Below, in pieces: positions 46,609 to 58,311 of a stretch of DNA of 64,000 bases. The translations under genes and the position numbers were made by a program. Within the stretch, counting starts at the first letter, position 1; each line of letters starts with the position of its first letter. The DNA is taken from assembly GCA_916700875.1 (NCBI GenBank), contig CAKAKS010000032.1:18033629-18097628 (forward strand), in the 5' to 3' direction. Source of the stretch: Sebastes aleutianus. Its lineage: Eukaryota > Chordata > Actinopteri > Perciformes > Sebastidae. The notes under the pieces are model-generated. The model did not search any database. It saw nothing but the letters and a program-made list of their open reading frames with translations, and was not told where the DNA came from.

Positions 46609-47565
46609 TGATTTTGATAATAGGCCCCTGGAAATGGATGTTGGAACATACAACAGACCAAATGGCTGACAGATCATGAGTTACACATGAATACCTTAGA
46701 GATTTATTCTTTTTACTACTGCTACATGTCAAACCTCTCATCTTTTTAGTTAGATGTTAGTGAGAAACTTTAGGAAATATCAATAATACAGTCGATATGG
46801 TGACTTGTTCACATTACATTAGCAGACTAACGTTAGTGTGATATGTTAATTGACTTCAATATATAGCTAAAGCTCACAAAAATTAATTCATTTAGTAAAT
46901 AACCTTTCATGACTTAATTTATTGACAAGTTAGTGCTGCATAATAGTGCTTCACATATAGTAAAAGTCAGGGAATCACCAAAATAATGAGTTGAGGAATA
47001 TGAGTTTCCAACAGGTTATGCCTTATGTCATGTCTTTGAATTAATGTTTTTATTGTTTAGTATAGTACTTCAGGTGTTCCATTGAGTTGATTACACAAAG
47101 TATACACAAAAAAAGCTTAAGTAATGAGTGTTGATACTACATGTTGCGACTGAATAAATGTTTTGTTTATATGTCAAGATATACCGTACAAGGGGAAATA
47201 TGAATGTAAACGTACACAAAGTACATGGGTTGCCATACATGGGTACATGGGTTCTCTTAGCCTGCAGAGTGTGAAACTGCTTTGTGGAGTCAGTACAATG
47301 AAACAGATTCAGATACATACTGTGTGTCTGTGTCTTCATGGAGACTGTAAACATTAAAATCTGCTTCCATTTCTTCTACAGATCACAGCCATTATCTCTG
47401 GTCATATCCATTATTTCTTCAAAAAACAGTATTAAACATCCTGTTATAGTACAGTTAAGCCATATAACAGCATTATTATTGTGTTAAGTCTTGTGAACAT
47501 TAGACTCATATCCTGTATATTGCATTGATTTTTCCATATAAGCAGCAACGGAAGTGGATGTCATG
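46609..47565. other. 3' flank of divergent B2-like gene
   Basis: No gene or repeat supported. Confidence 0.5.
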
Positions 47566-48675
47566 TTACATCTGATCCTTTGCATTAAAAATGACCATGG
47601 TCTTAATTTGCTCCGTTCTGTTAATGTAAGTGAACACAACAGAGCGTTGATATGTGGTCATGTCTGATCCTCTGCGAGGATGTCTAGTCCTCCTGTAGAT
47701 GGCGCTGACTTTCCTCCTAAAGTACTGCCCTGAGAAGACGTACAGCAGTGGGTTTAAGGTGCTGTTGAGAAAGGCCAGATACACTGAAACCTGGCCTCCT
47801 ATATCCAGAGTGTGACCCCAGAGCTTCTCATCCAGCGCTCGGACATCACAGAGTGTGTCGAGGAAGGTGAAGACCTGGAAGGGACCCCAACATAGTAAGA
47901 ATAGTAGTGTGACAGCGTACAACAGTGCTGTTGCCTTTGTGTCATTAGTGTCATGAAAAGCAACACTTTCCTTTCTCAGAACTAAAGCCTTGATTATGTT
48001 TCCACTGCTGAAAACAATGACCATAACAGGGAGTACAAAGCCCACCACATTCATCAGAATCTGATGGGCCAACTTCCAAGAGCTGTCATGACTGTAATCC
48101 AGTATACAGGACATTGTCTCCAACCCCTTGATGAACTTCACCTTTCTGTGAACCATGGTTGGCGTGCTCAGTATGACCGCTAATATCCACAGGATGGAGC
48201 AGATCACCTTGGCATAGAGTGTCCGTCTCAGCCACCTGGCCTTCATGGTCTTCACAAGCGCCAGGTAGCGGTCAACGCTAATCATGACCAGCGTGTAGAT
48301 GCTGGTGTAGAAATTGATGATGATGACGGAGTTGACCAGTTTGCATAAGGCATCTCCGTACGGCCAGTTGAAGCCATTGAGGATGTACATGGCCCAGAAG
48401 GGGAGGCCACACAGGAGGATAAAGTCAGCCAGCGCCAGGTTGCTCAGGTAGATCTCCGCTACAGTCAGTCGATCCTTGTGGGCGAAGAACACCGCCAGGA
48501 CAAAGCTGTTAAAGAGGAGGCCTAGCAGGGATAAGGTGAAGATGTACGGGGGAATGATGGTGTGGACGAGCTCCCATTCTGCAGAGATGGGAAACTCTGA
48601 TGGACCGAATGGCGGGGACGCACTGCTGTTTTCAGACCATGGTGTCGCCACAGATACAAGCGTCGTTGGCTCCAT
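47566..48675 (-). CDS. Bradykinin receptor, divergent B2-like
   Basis: A 369-residue class A GPCR. It starts at the ATG at 48,675 (MEPTTLVSVATPWSEN), 3 nt after a TTATTTTGTTTCCTAG acceptor, so upstream exons should be non-coding. N16 is an N-glycosylation site. TVAEIYLSNLALADF in TM2, ISVDRYLALVKTMKARWLRR at the TM3/ICL2 border (DRY 135-137) and NVVGFVLPVMVIVF in TM5 match the bradykinin family, with 'LVKTM' as in mammalian B2. Disulfide C111-C190; TM7 ends NPLLYVFSGQYF. The tail is longer than in the other copies. It is clearly more diverged than copies 1-3 and is the parent of the 38.8-kb pseudogene. B1-type kinship cannot be excluded; ligand unknown. Confidence 0.85.
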   Translation of the reverse strand: MEPTTLVSVATPWSENSSASPPFGPSEFPISAEWELVHTIIPPYIFTLSLLGLLFNSFVLAVFFAHKDRLTVAEIYLSNLALADFILLCGLPFWAMYILNGFNWPYGDALCKLVNSVIIINFYTSIYTLVMISVDRYLALVKTMKARWLRRTLYAKVICSILWILAVILSTPTMVHRKVKFIKGLETMSCILDYSHDSSWKLAHQILMNVVGFVLPVMVIVFSSGNIIKALVLRKESVAFHDTNDTKATALLYAVTLLFLLCWGPFQVFTFLDTLCDVRALDEKLWGHTLDIGGQVSVYLAFLNSTLNPLLYVFSGQYFRRKVSAIYRRTRHPRRGSDMTTYQRSVVFTYINRTEQIKTMVIFNAKDQM

Positions 48676-48724
48676 GGGCTAGGAAACAAAATAATCATAC
48701 GTCAGTAAAATCCTCTTATTTGAT

Positions 48725-48881
48725 TTAAAGGAACAGTGTGTAACATTTTGGGGGATCTATTAGCAAAAAATGGAATATAATATTCATAACTATGTTTTTT
48801 TTGGTGTATAATCACCTGAAACTAAGAATCATTGTGTTTCTGTCAGCTTAGAATGAACCCTTCATATCTACATAGGGAACG
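48725..48881. mobile_element. Partial TTAA-element upstream of divergent B2-like gene
   Basis: Starts TTAAAGGAACAGTGTGTAAC, same family as 37,579 in reverse orientation. It lies about 45 bp upstream of the coding exon's acceptor and therefore probably in the first intron. Confidence 0.7.
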
Positions 48882-49166
48882 TTTTTACGTTACCTTTAGC
48901 ACTGAGGAAAACAAACAGTAACACATTAATAAGTTGATTAACTTCCCTTTAGTTTTAACAAGACTTCAAATATTTGCCAAAATAACTTGTTGAAATTTGT
49001 TTGCATGTATTACCTCAAAATCATTTCCTGCTATCAAAGAGGCTGAACAACTGACTACATTATTTCTTGTCAAGCTGTGTATTAAGACAGTGTAACACCT
49101 GTTAGTATTGTTTAAAGTACAGACTTTGAAAAACAAAAAATAGGACGGGACATGAAAAGTTCTTAC

Positions 49167-49260
49167 CGTACGTTTCACGAAAATGTTCCTCCTGTGGTCC
49201 AAATGATAACAGACACGTCCGTTGCAAGGCTCATGTGTGTGTACACAGCAAGTCAGAGGA
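49167..49260 (-). other. Possible 5' non-coding exon of the divergent B2-like gene
   Basis: The minus strand reads …GTGAAACGTACG|GTAAGAACTT, a strong donor about 490 bp upstream of the coding exon's acceptor. The exon start is unknown; shown only as a candidate. Confidence 0.3.
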
Positions 49261-49954
49261 GAGATCTGCTGCAAGAGTTTTTGTATATAGTTGGATTCTT
49301 CCACACCCTTCGCCAAGGAGGTCAATATATCAACTTGTTTATGAGAGAGTCAAATCTCATACACATATTAGAGAAAAGCTGAAACTGCATTGCACTAACT
49401 GTGTCAAAGAGACTGTTCACCATCATCAGCGCTACTGCAGACTAGAAAGAAAGAAAGATGGCATTGCTTCATTATTACTAATGTTTAATATTAAAGGAAG
49501 TATTATGTTATTATTTAAAATAGTACTTATGTGATACTGACAGTGTTTTCATGCAGTCATAACAGCATTTCTCAACTCCAAAGGGAATTATTACGTGGAG
49601 TTGATATAAATGTGCTACCCATCCATCTGATTTAACCGATTAACGGGATTATTGTCTGTTTATACAGTTGGTAGTACCTGGCGCTTTTATGTTGACATAT
49701 CAAAAATTCATTATTTGCTTTTCAATTTATAAACATAACAAATGTTTGCCTGAGTAATAAAACATGATTTATGTCCCTATTTATCATTGTACCCGTGTGT
49801 AATCCTATCCTAATCAATCCTAAATTTCAAGTCAAGCTGATGAAATGGCAAAAATAACAAACTTGATATGGCTTGAAACCAGATAATAATCAAATTGGTC
49901 AGAAGTTTTTTTTGTCAGTGTGCAATGTGAAGTGTTATCTAAAAATGAGTATGA
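49261..49954. other. Intergenic, nothing recognised
   Basis: No ORF, RNA gene or repeat supported. Confidence 0.5.
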
Positions 49955-50515
49955 GGCAGTCTGAAAAGTGAAGTCAATGCAGAAGTTCCTTAAACTTGCA
50001 TTCTTTCTAATAGCCAGCAGGGGGCGACTCCTCTGGTTGCTAAAAGAAATCAGATTGTATAGAAGTCTATGAGAAAATAAGCCTACTTCTCATTTGATTT
50101 ATTACCTAGGTAAACATTGTAAACATGAGTTTATGGTTTCAATTGCTAGTTTCAAGTCTTCTTTAATACAGCATGATGTTCATTTAGTAAATTATGGTCC
50201 CATTTAGAGACAAATAGACCATAAAACAGGGTACGCTTTAGGGCGTGGCTACCTTGTGATTGACAGGTCGCTACCACAACGTTATTCGGTCTGGGAGTTG
50301 TCCATGCTTTCGTCTTAGAATTTTTTGGGTGCCTGAAAATATCTTATTCGGCGTTCGGTTTTACTTAGCTCCACCCTCTCATTTCACTTCTGGTTGCAAA
50401 AAAACAAGAATTGCGACGGCCAAAATGCCAATCTCAAGGCTTCAACACGGCATTGAACAAACCAATGGGTGACATCACAGTGACTACGTCCATTTCTTAT
50501 AAACAGTTTATGGTA
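49955..50515 (+). repeat. Dispersed repeat, copy 2 (shared with 17.2 kb)
   Basis: Same order of blocks as 17,210-17,735, with an additional roughly 95-bp stretch after GGGGGCGACTCC that the first copy lacks. Confidence 0.7.
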
Positions 50516-51266
50516 TGAGGCAGCGGCATCCCTTTTAAGGTAAAAATGATAACAGCCCGGTTGAATCATACAGTCCATTAAGACATTCTGAAAGGGAATC
50601 TGGATTGTTGTCATTGTAGAAACAAACCTTCCTTATCAAAACAAAGACACTCCATGCTTCTAATAGTCAGCTAATAGATGATACTTTATTGAAGACAAGA
50701 AACACTCATACATTGTTGAATTATCTTGAAAAACATTAAAGTTATCTTTTTTAAAGCCTTAGTAGACATTTTTTCTTCAGGAATTCAAATGCTTTGTGGT
50801 TGATATATTGTTCACTCTATTTTTTTATATACTGATAGAGCAAAAGCCAAAGTTATATTTCACTCTTCACACACAGTACAGTGGCAGGATAACACAAAAA
50901 CATGCTGGATTCACTTCAAATATTTTGTGGCATCAGTTGGAGTAAGAGCCAGTTTCAACCTGGGAAGTTGCCCAAGAAAACAAACTCCAACGTCTTAGAA
51001 AAACAACAATCAGCAACAATCAGATGGTAGCTATAGAAACAGAAAGCACAGCCTCAGATTACGCCCACCAAATTAAGCTTTAAGACAGCCAACCTTGGCT
51101 TTTGTTTAACAACAGAAGTGGAACTGCTCTGATTTAAAATAATCATAATCATATGACATCAAGTTCAAGACTGACAAACACAACACAGTGCAGTATAATG
51201 GCAAATATTTGACAAAGTTAGTTCTAGAGGTTATTTTCAAATAAAGAGAATCTGAATTATTTTATC
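50516..51266. other. Intergenic, nothing recognised
   Basis: No feature supported. Confidence 0.5.
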
Positions 51267-52021
51267 TCACTACAGATTACTTACAGAAGATTGATACCAC
51301 TCTCGTGTTTGTATGGTAAATATGAAGTTGGTTAGCTTAGCTTAGCATAAAGACTGGAAACAGAGGGAAACAGCTAGCCTGGCTCTGTCCAAATGTAGAT
51401 AATCTGCACTTCTAAGATCACGAATCAACACATTGTATCTCATTTAATTAATTCATACAAAAGTGTAAAAACTACAAAGTATGGTTTTAAGGGGGGTTAT
51501 GAAACAGACTATTTTTTGCTTTTTGTACGGAGTGACAAACTAAATATTATGTTAATTAGTGAGCTTTAAAGCCAATACACAACGGTGGCGTTTTTTTCGT
51601 GCGATTAATTCACATGTCAATATATTTTCTTAACTCCTTTTCTCGAAAAATAGAAGACAAATATTACGCTGCCAAAAAGCGACATTCACATAAGTAGCGC
51701 AGTCAATCTACTCCTTCCGTTCTTACCTTTCACAATAAAAGCCCTAGATATATAATATTCACAGGCGAGTATTTTGCATTTTTGCGTATTCATCATGCCC
51801 CCGGTGTGTAACAGCCTTTAGAGGTGCTGGTAGGCAAATTTTGTCACCTCACAACAAACAACAGGCTCTTTCCAGTGTTTATGAGAAGCTTAGCTAATAG
51901 ATTGCAGGCTGTAGCTTCATATTTAGCCTACAAACATGATAGTGGTGTCAACTTTCTCATCTAACTCTCATCAAGAGAGCAAATAAAGTGTATTTCCCAA
52001 AATGTCAAACTATTCCTTTAA
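51267..52021. mobile_element. Long-TIR short element ('cttagcataaagactgg' family), fullest copy
   Basis: The left part GATTGATACCACTCTCGTGT…GGTAAATATGAAG mirrors, inverted, the right part …CTTCATATTTAGCCTACAAA…ATAGTGGTGTCAACT. It ends CTATTCCTTTAA, a TTAA border. The CTTAGCTTAGCATAAAGACT block links it to partial copies at 1,085, 56,790 and 63,765. No coding potential. Confidence 0.65.
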
Positions 52022-52135
52022 GTGGCAATGTGACTGTATGATGGTAAGTGTATACAAAAGACACCATCTGTTAAATAAATAGATTTTTTTAACAGCTGTT
52101 TTTGGTCAAAGTATTCTCAATATGTGTTGGTAGAT

Positions 52136-53164
52136 TTAGATTTTAGTACTCTCAGTTTGTTTAGTTGAGTTGAGATTGGCATTGGAATGACCGGACTTCC
52201 CCCACTGCCTTTTCCTCTTGCACAACATTAGTCTAAACACTTCCCGTGCCCTCTGCTTAAAGTGCTTCCCCACAATCACATACAGGAAGGGATTCAATGA
52301 GCTGTTACTATAGCCAAGGTAAGTCGCCAACTGGTTTCCAATGTCCAACACATACGCCCACGTACATCCAGAGATGATTTTGAAATGATCCAAGGTGTCC
52401 AAGAAGACCAGAACCTGGTATGGCAGCCAGCAGAGAACGAACACAGCCAGAACGACGAGAACGAGGTACGCCGCCTTCCTTTCCACGCTGCCTCTGCTGC
52501 CTTTTCTCATCTTCTGGCTGCTCCGAAGGACTTTAGTGATGTGGTAGCAACAGAAGGACGCAATGGTAACAGGGATAAGGAAGCCTACTGTGCTGACAGT
52601 CATGTTGTAGCGCAGCCTCCAGCCTTCATGGGGATATGCAAGGAAGCATGCGTCAATGCCCAGACTAGGGAAGAATTCCACGGAGCGGAAGAGGATAGCA
52701 GGGAAGCTGAGCAAGATGCCAGCAATCCAGATACTGAAGCAAATCCCGCGTGCCCAGAAGGCCCGTCTCTCCCTCCCCTGTGTCAGGGGTCTAGTGAGGG
52801 CCAGGTATCTGTCTACGCTCACGAGCGTAAGGAACAGCACACTGCAATAATAATTCATCCCAATGACAATGTTGATAAGCTGGCACATGGGCTCCCCAAA
52901 CCTCCAGTGGAACTTGTTGATAATGGTTGCCACCCAGAACGGCAGGCAGGAAACCATCAGGAGATCAGCTGCTGCCAGGTTGCTCAGGTAGATGTCGGCC
53001 ACAGAGCTGCGCCGCTTCTGGAGGCAGAACACACACAGCACAAAGGAGTTGCCGATCACGCCGAGGAGGCAGATGATGGACATGTAGGCAGGCTGCATGG
53101 TGTGAACCCAGTCCCATGCATCTGTGCTGTTGCAGACGAGCTCAGCTCTTGTGGCATTCTCCAT
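52136..53164 (-). CDS. bdkrb1: Bradykinin B1-like receptor
   Basis: A 342-residue class A kinin receptor. It starts at the ATG at 53,164 (MENATRAELVCNSTDAWDWV), 15 nt after a GCTCTCACAG acceptor, so the coding region is one exon, as in mammalian B1. N3 and N12 are glycosylation sites. Disulfide C94 to the ECL2 cysteine (IDACFLAYPHEGW; mammalian B1 has TACILLLPHEAW). DRY 118-120; TM7 NSSLNPFLYVIVG, with the B1-like 'TNSSLNP' pattern. Mammalian B1 prefers des-Arg kinins and is injury-induced; that specificity is not proven here. It lies between B2-like copies rather than at the array's edge. Confidence 0.84.
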   Translation of the reverse strand: MENATRAELVCNSTDAWDWVHTMQPAYMSIICLLGVIGNSFVLCVFCLQKRRSSVADIYLSNLAAADLLMVSCLPFWVATIINKFHWRFGEPMCQLINIVIGMNYYCSVLFLTLVSVDRYLALTRPLTQGRERRAFWARGICFSIWIAGILLSFPAILFRSVEFFPSLGIDACFLAYPHEGWRLRYNMTVSTVGFLIPVTIASFCCYHITKVLRSSQKMRKGSRGSVERKAAYLVLVVLAVFVLCWLPYQVLVFLDTLDHFKIISGCTWAYVLDIGNQLATYLGYSNSSLNPFLYVIVGKHFKQRAREVFRLMLCKRKRQWGKSGHSNANLNSTKQTESTKI

Positions 53165-53538
53165 AAGTGATGCGGATCACTGTGAGAGCTGTTGCACGGT
53201 AACAGCGATTTTAGAGTTAGAAAAGCAAGGGTGTGTTCAAAACAGCTATATATAAAACCTTTTAACTGTGTAAACACAGGTTAAATGTCTGTGTCGCCAC
53301 CTTTACGTCATGATTCAAGTTCCAAAGTGAGAAGGTATAATTGATTTACTGGAGTGTTAGTGATTTAATGGTGGTTTATCAGTCAGAGCACACATGCCGG
53401 CGTCCAAGAGGAGAGTCTTAGCAACAGATATTGTATGGAGTATGTCTATGATTGAAACCCAGGCCACAAATTCATACCTGCATGGACTTACAAACACATA
53501 TTGTCTAATTACAAACACACACAATGAGAATTTATATA
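53165..53538 (-). other. 5' region of B1-like gene
   Basis: Includes the acceptor at 53,180-53,181 and an AT-rich TTTTATATATAG motif near 53,240 on the minus strand that could be a TATA-type element or chance. Promoter position unresolved. Confidence 0.35.
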
Positions 53539-53904
53539 TTAAAAGAACTGTGTGTAACATTTAGGGGGATCTATTGGCAGAAATGGAATAAAATATTAAA
53601 AAGTATGTTTTCTTTAGTGTATAATCACCTGAAAATAAGAATCGTGTTTTCATTACCTTAGAATGAGCCGTTTATATCTAAATATGCAGCAATTTCTCTT
53701 CACGGAACCGGCCGCCATGTTTCTACATTAGCCCAGAAGGACCAAATCGAACACTGGCTCTAGATAGGGCCATTCCGGTTTTCCCGTTTTCCCGTCAGCC
53801 ACCGTAGTTCTCCGACACGCTTGGCACACGGGAGAATTTCAGTTGGTTGCAATCTGCAACCTCACAGCTAGATGACGCCAGATCCTACACACTGCACCTT
53901 TTAA
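53539..53904. mobile_element. Complete TTAA-bounded MITE upstream of B1-like gene
   Basis: Ends TTAAAAGAACTGTGTGTAAC and, reversed, TTAAAAGGTGCAGTGTGTAG, each bordered by TTAA. Same family as 37,579-37,938, opposite orientation. 366 bp, non-coding. Confidence 0.8.
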
Positions 53905-55206
53905 GTCAAACTGAAATTTGAATTCTGATCACTTTTTGTATAAGGAAATATAAACTAAGCAGCCCCGTCTCCTAAAACTGACGTTCACATACAACTAAAC
54001 TGCATTCTATATTATGTTCGGAAGGAAACGTATTTCGTTAAAGATTATGTGTGTCTTTGACCTATCAAAAAATGCGTTTGCAAGTCCGCGGACGGCTGCA
54101 GCAAGTGACGTAGTACAACGAGCGATGCGCAGAGTAGGTGACATAGACACACAGTATATTGAGCGACCGTCAATGAAAGGGAGAAAGCGGTGGGAAGGTT
54201 GGTGAATGGATCAAATTAACACACTGGACTTCCCCCCTTGAGACTGTCGTGAAACATAGTCATGTTAAGCCAAACCTTGATATTTTTTATTAAATCTAAC
54301 CCTGTAGGTTTGTTTCCTAAACTAAACTAAATTGTTCTGTTGCGTTTTTGTTTTGTTTTGGTTCAATTTACAATGTTAACCACGTGTTTAAAACTGCGAT
54401 CGTAATCCAGGAGAAAACACATTTCCCTTGAAACGTAATTGAGAATGCAGTTTAGGGAACAAAATGTTGTAGGAGACAAAGTTGAAACTAAGATGATACT
54501 GCAGCTATTGTGCATACTTTTCCCATTTTTCAGAGGAGATTAAAAACATTTTTGGACTTAGCTTCTAAGCTTCAGGCCTTTGGCGAGACTTTACTCCTGG
54601 CAGACTGACATTTGAAGGCTGGCTTTACAAGGAGACACGCTGTCAACTTCCATGATGCTACTGACAAGTTTTTATTCCACTCAGAAAGTGTAATTTAGCA
54701 AGCTAGGCTAACCAGCATAATCCTGAAAGGCAGAAAAAGATACATGGAACCAGGTCAAATGAGTATTTTTGGCATGCATTTTCCCGTCTGAGGTAAATTT
54801 GTCTGCCTGCATGTTTTTTTGTTCCACAACAATTTCCAGCTCTGGCAATGGTCATGCAGCCTGACTCCTAAAACACAGATTTCCTGTTTGGCACGACATG
54901 CCTTCATTTTGGTGACAACTAGGGGTGTACCCTTAGCCACAGCCCACAATGAATCAACATTGGACCATTAAATTGGGTGTGGGGAGAAATGTAAAACGAG
55001 ACAACTGATGTCCATGCAGCCAACAACATGGAGCATGTCTGTGTGTCACCACTGGAAACTCTTTGACAGGATCCTGTTTTTAACTCAGCAGACAATGAGT
55101 CAGAAGCACCAGAAAACAAATAGCAAGCACGTTGTTGAGGCTCTCTTACTCTGCGTCCACAGGATGAAGCACGTTTTTGTGCTCAACTCAACATTTAAAT
55201 ACGATA
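53905..55206. other. Intergenic between B1-like gene and B2-like copy 2
   Basis: No gene or repeat family supported. Confidence 0.5.
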
Positions 55207-55244
55207 TAAAGATTCAAGAGACATCCATAAAACCATATGTATGT

Positions 55245-55250
55245 TTTATT
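55245..55250 (-). terminator. Poly(A) signal of B2-like copy 2
   Basis: TTTATT on the plus strand is AATAAA on the coding strand, 445 bp after the stop. The same hexamer is kept in the duplicate at 62,228-62,233. Confidence 0.5.
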
Positions 55251-55693
55251 TGACCTGTTATGATCAAAGAAAAACAAATACTGGTACTATTTACAATCTG
55301 AATTATCAGCAATACAAGACATACTGTATTTAGATAAATTATTTTACAGCAACCATGCTGATTTAGATCTCACCACCTGTACATTCAAGATACAGATGTT
55401 TGCATATGTTTGCAACAAGAGGACAGCTGTAGTTTATTGTATGTAATGAAACAGTTACATACATATATAACTACATTTCCTAAAAATGATTAAGCGTGTT
55501 TATCTTTTCGTCAAAGATTGATTTGAGGAAGGGTGATTTGGTCCCATTACAACACAATTACATCCACTGCAAATCTAATAATAAATTTAGCTTATCATTG
55601 GAATCATTTAGATTTGCGCAAATGACTGTCCACCACAGTCATCTTTCTACAAAGTCTATTTTTAAGGGGAGCAGTGCTTTTGAAAGCAGTATT

Positions 55694-56732
55694 TTATACC
55701 AACGTCTTCAATGTAGAGGACATGTTCGATGAACGTGAAGACTCAATGGTGGCTGTTCTCCTAATTTTCCACTGCTTGAAGAATTCACAAACTTTTTTAC
55801 GAAAGTTCTTCCCTACAATGACGTAGAGGATGGGGTTGAGGACACTGTTGAAGAAGGCAAAGTAGGTGAAGATCTGATTACAGATGTCTAGGACGGACTC
55901 GAGGTGACACCCTCCCAGGACATCAGCTCGTACGAGCACGTCCAGCGCGGTGACCACGTGGAACGGCACCCAGCAGATGAAGAACGCCAGGAGGACCGCC
56001 AGCACCAGAGTGGTGGCCTTCTGCTCCGTTCTCTCAGCATTGAACCTCTCTATTGCCTGGATCTTCAAAGCCTGAATAATCTTGATGGTGCAGAATGAGA
56101 TGATCGAAATGGGGATGACGAAGCCAAAAACGATCAACATCCCATCAAACAGCAGCTCCACGGTGTGGTTTGGGTAGTGGAGAATGCATACAGTACCATA
56201 ATCAGGAAAATATTCCACTTCCCTAAAGACGAGTGTGGGGACACTCAGAATCAAGCCGAAACCCCACATCAGCAGACAGCCCATTTTGGCATATTTTGGC
56301 CTACGCATTCTACCATGGGACATTGTATGCACCAGTGCTACATAGCGATCTACGCTAACCAGAATGAGGAAGTAGATGCTGCTGTAGGTGTTCATCTTAA
56401 TACCCAGGTTGACGACTTTGCACAGGAACACACCAAAAGGCCAATTGAAACCGTTGGATATGTAGACGGCCCAGAAAGGCAAACAGGACACCAGGACGAG
56501 GTCAGCAGCAGCCAGGTTGCTCAAGTAGATCTCGGCCACGGTGCAGGCCTTCTTGTGGAAGCAGAAAACCATCAGGACAAACACGTTGAACATGATTCCC
56601 AGCACGGCGATGAGCAGGATATACACCGGCTGGCCGGTGTGGAGCCACTCCCAGTCGTACATATCAGGGCAATCTGTGCCATTGGTGTTGTTTTGGTCTC
56701 CATATAAAGCTGTGGAGCTGAAGTCTGGGACG
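55694..56732 (-). CDS. bdkrb2-like: Bradykinin B2-like receptor (copy 2), main exon
   Basis: Spliced to the 20-nt exon at 58,292-58,311 it gives 352 residues starting MTLQPTSVPDFSSTALYGD. N-tail sequon NNTNGT; CTVAEIYLSNLAAADLVLVS in TM2; disulfide C111-C189; DRY 135-137 followed by VALVHTMSHGRMR (mammalian B2: LVKTMSMGRMR); TM6 WVPFHVV; NPILY 306-310; basic helix 8 and a short tail. The exon begins after TTTATGTTCTCCACAG; the in-frame ATG at 56,752 (MFYVLH) is intronic. ECL2 reads REVEYFPDYGTVCILHYPNH and differs sharply from the tandem twin at 62,676 despite near-identical flanks. Predicted Gq-coupled kinin receptor. Confidence 0.9.
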
Positions 56733-58291
56733 CTGTGGAGAACATAAAACAAAGACAGTTAAACATTATCATGGCAACAAAAACACTTTTTCGAGTCAGA
56801 TGGGAAGATTGATACCACTCTCATGACTGAAAAAGGTGGGAAACAACTGCAGTAGCCTTGCTCTGTCCAAAGGTAACAAAATCCAAGCTGTTGAGATGAA
56901 CACAACAGCTTGTACAGACTTTCCATTACTTTCAAACTGTGTGAACAACATCCATCCATCCATTATCTGTAGCCGCTTATCCTATTCAGGGGCGAAGGCG
57001 GGGTACACCCTGGACAGGTCGCCAGACTATCACAGGGCTGACACATTCAGACAGACAACCATTGACGCTCACATTCACACCTTCGGGCAATTTAGAGTCA
57101 ACATTGTCTTTGGACTGTGTGGTCCAGAACATGCAAACTCCACACAGAAGGGCCCCAAGTCCTGCAACCCTCTTGCAGTGAGGCGACAGTGCTAACCACT
57201 GCACCACCGTGCAGCCCCGTGCGAGCATGAACATGACTGTAGTAATTGAGCTTCTACAGACGGCTCATCATAAGCCTGTGAGCTCTCTAACTTCGTCACA
57301 TGCACCACCAGCAGCCCTGCTTCTTTCCATAATTTGATTAGTACTTCCTTTGTACCTGCGTCTAAATCACGTAGAACAGTAGTCACCATGTTACAATAAT
57401 GAGCAACATGCTTGGCCCTGTTCACCTTAATTTCCCTAAGGGCATTTAAATTTGCTTTGCACAATATGAGATATCATCCTAGTTGTCCGGAAATCTGTTT
57501 TGCACTGAACCGTTACATCAAAGTCAATCATATTTTTAAATGATAGGCACATGAGAATGTTTCTGAATGTATTAAGAATCAAGAACAATCAATAGAGCTG
57601 CAATTTAAGATTGTAGGTCTACACCAAATGTATCACAGATGAGTTTGTTTTTTATTACTGTATTATAAGTAGAAGATATCAGCTCTGTGTCAGTGAATGC
57701 ATAAGAAACTGTTGCAAATACGTACTTTACAATAACCAAATATTTGTTATAAAATGTTTTCTTTAATGTATCTTCTTATAATTGGGGCCAAAACTGAGCT
57801 CATATATGATCCACCGCAATCAATGTAATTTTCATTAAATTTTCCATTCCATCAACACATCTATTACTGATATTTTTGTGTATCAGCATAGTACAATAAA
57901 AGCATTTAACCAAAATTTATATAGCAAAAACAAAAGGGGGCACACTAACATTAAACATGTTGAGAGGAATTTATGAGATGGTAAAAGACAAGTCTCTACT
58001 GGTAGATTCTATTCAGGTTTTCTATCTCCTAGTATGTTTTGTTGTAATTAACGGTATTGTTCAGTCTTGTGTATCAATATATTATATATGTTACCCAACA
58101 CATCTTGACGTATAATACATCTGAGGACATGCAAATATATTTTGAAAAAGTTTCTGTACATAGTTATTGACATAAAAAGATTATAAAGCACAACACTACT
58201 GTTTCAATTCTCAATGTTAAAGAGGAGGAAATGTTTCAATGCTAATGTGAAATGTTTCACAATATATAAACGAAAGGAAAGTCATATATAC
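56733..58291 (-). other. bdkrb2-like: Intron 1 of B2-like copy 2
   Basis: A 1.56-kb phase-2 intron from GTATATAT to CTCCACAG. Holds a partial long-TIR element at 56,790-56,880 and a SINE at 56,947-57,225; otherwise AT rich. Confidence 0.6.
56947..57225 (-). mobile_element. SINE-like retroposon with (GGAT)n tail
   Basis: The minus strand starts GGCTGCACGGTGGTGCAGTG GTTAGCACTGTCGCCTCACT, a tRNA-like head common in teleosts. It ends GATAAGCGGCTACAGATAAT then (GGAT)n at 56,950-56,962. Absent from duplicate copy B as far as that copy is visible. Confidence 0.7.
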
Positions 58292-58311
58292 CTTGTTGGT
58301 TGAAGAGTCAT
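58292..58311 (-). CDS. bdkrb2-like: B2-like copy 2, 20-nt first coding exon
   Basis: ATGACTCTTCAACCAACAAG followed by donor GTATATATGA: M-T-L-Q-P-T plus two bases completing serine at 56,732 (S-V-P-D-F). Homologous to 44,429-44,448. Upstream, ACATCTGGACTTACTCAGGT is shared 5' UTR sequence. Confidence 0.68.

Larger units (their letters stand above)
55207..56946. repeat. Segmental duplication, copy A (contains B2-like copy 2)
   Basis: Near-identical to 62,190-64,000 through 3' flank, receptor exon and upstream intron. Homology begins at ATAAAGATTCAAGAGACATC, just past the receptor's poly(A) signal. The right side stops where a SINE begins (56,947). Relative to copy B it has a gap of about 70 bp near 56,886. 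Confidence 0.92.
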
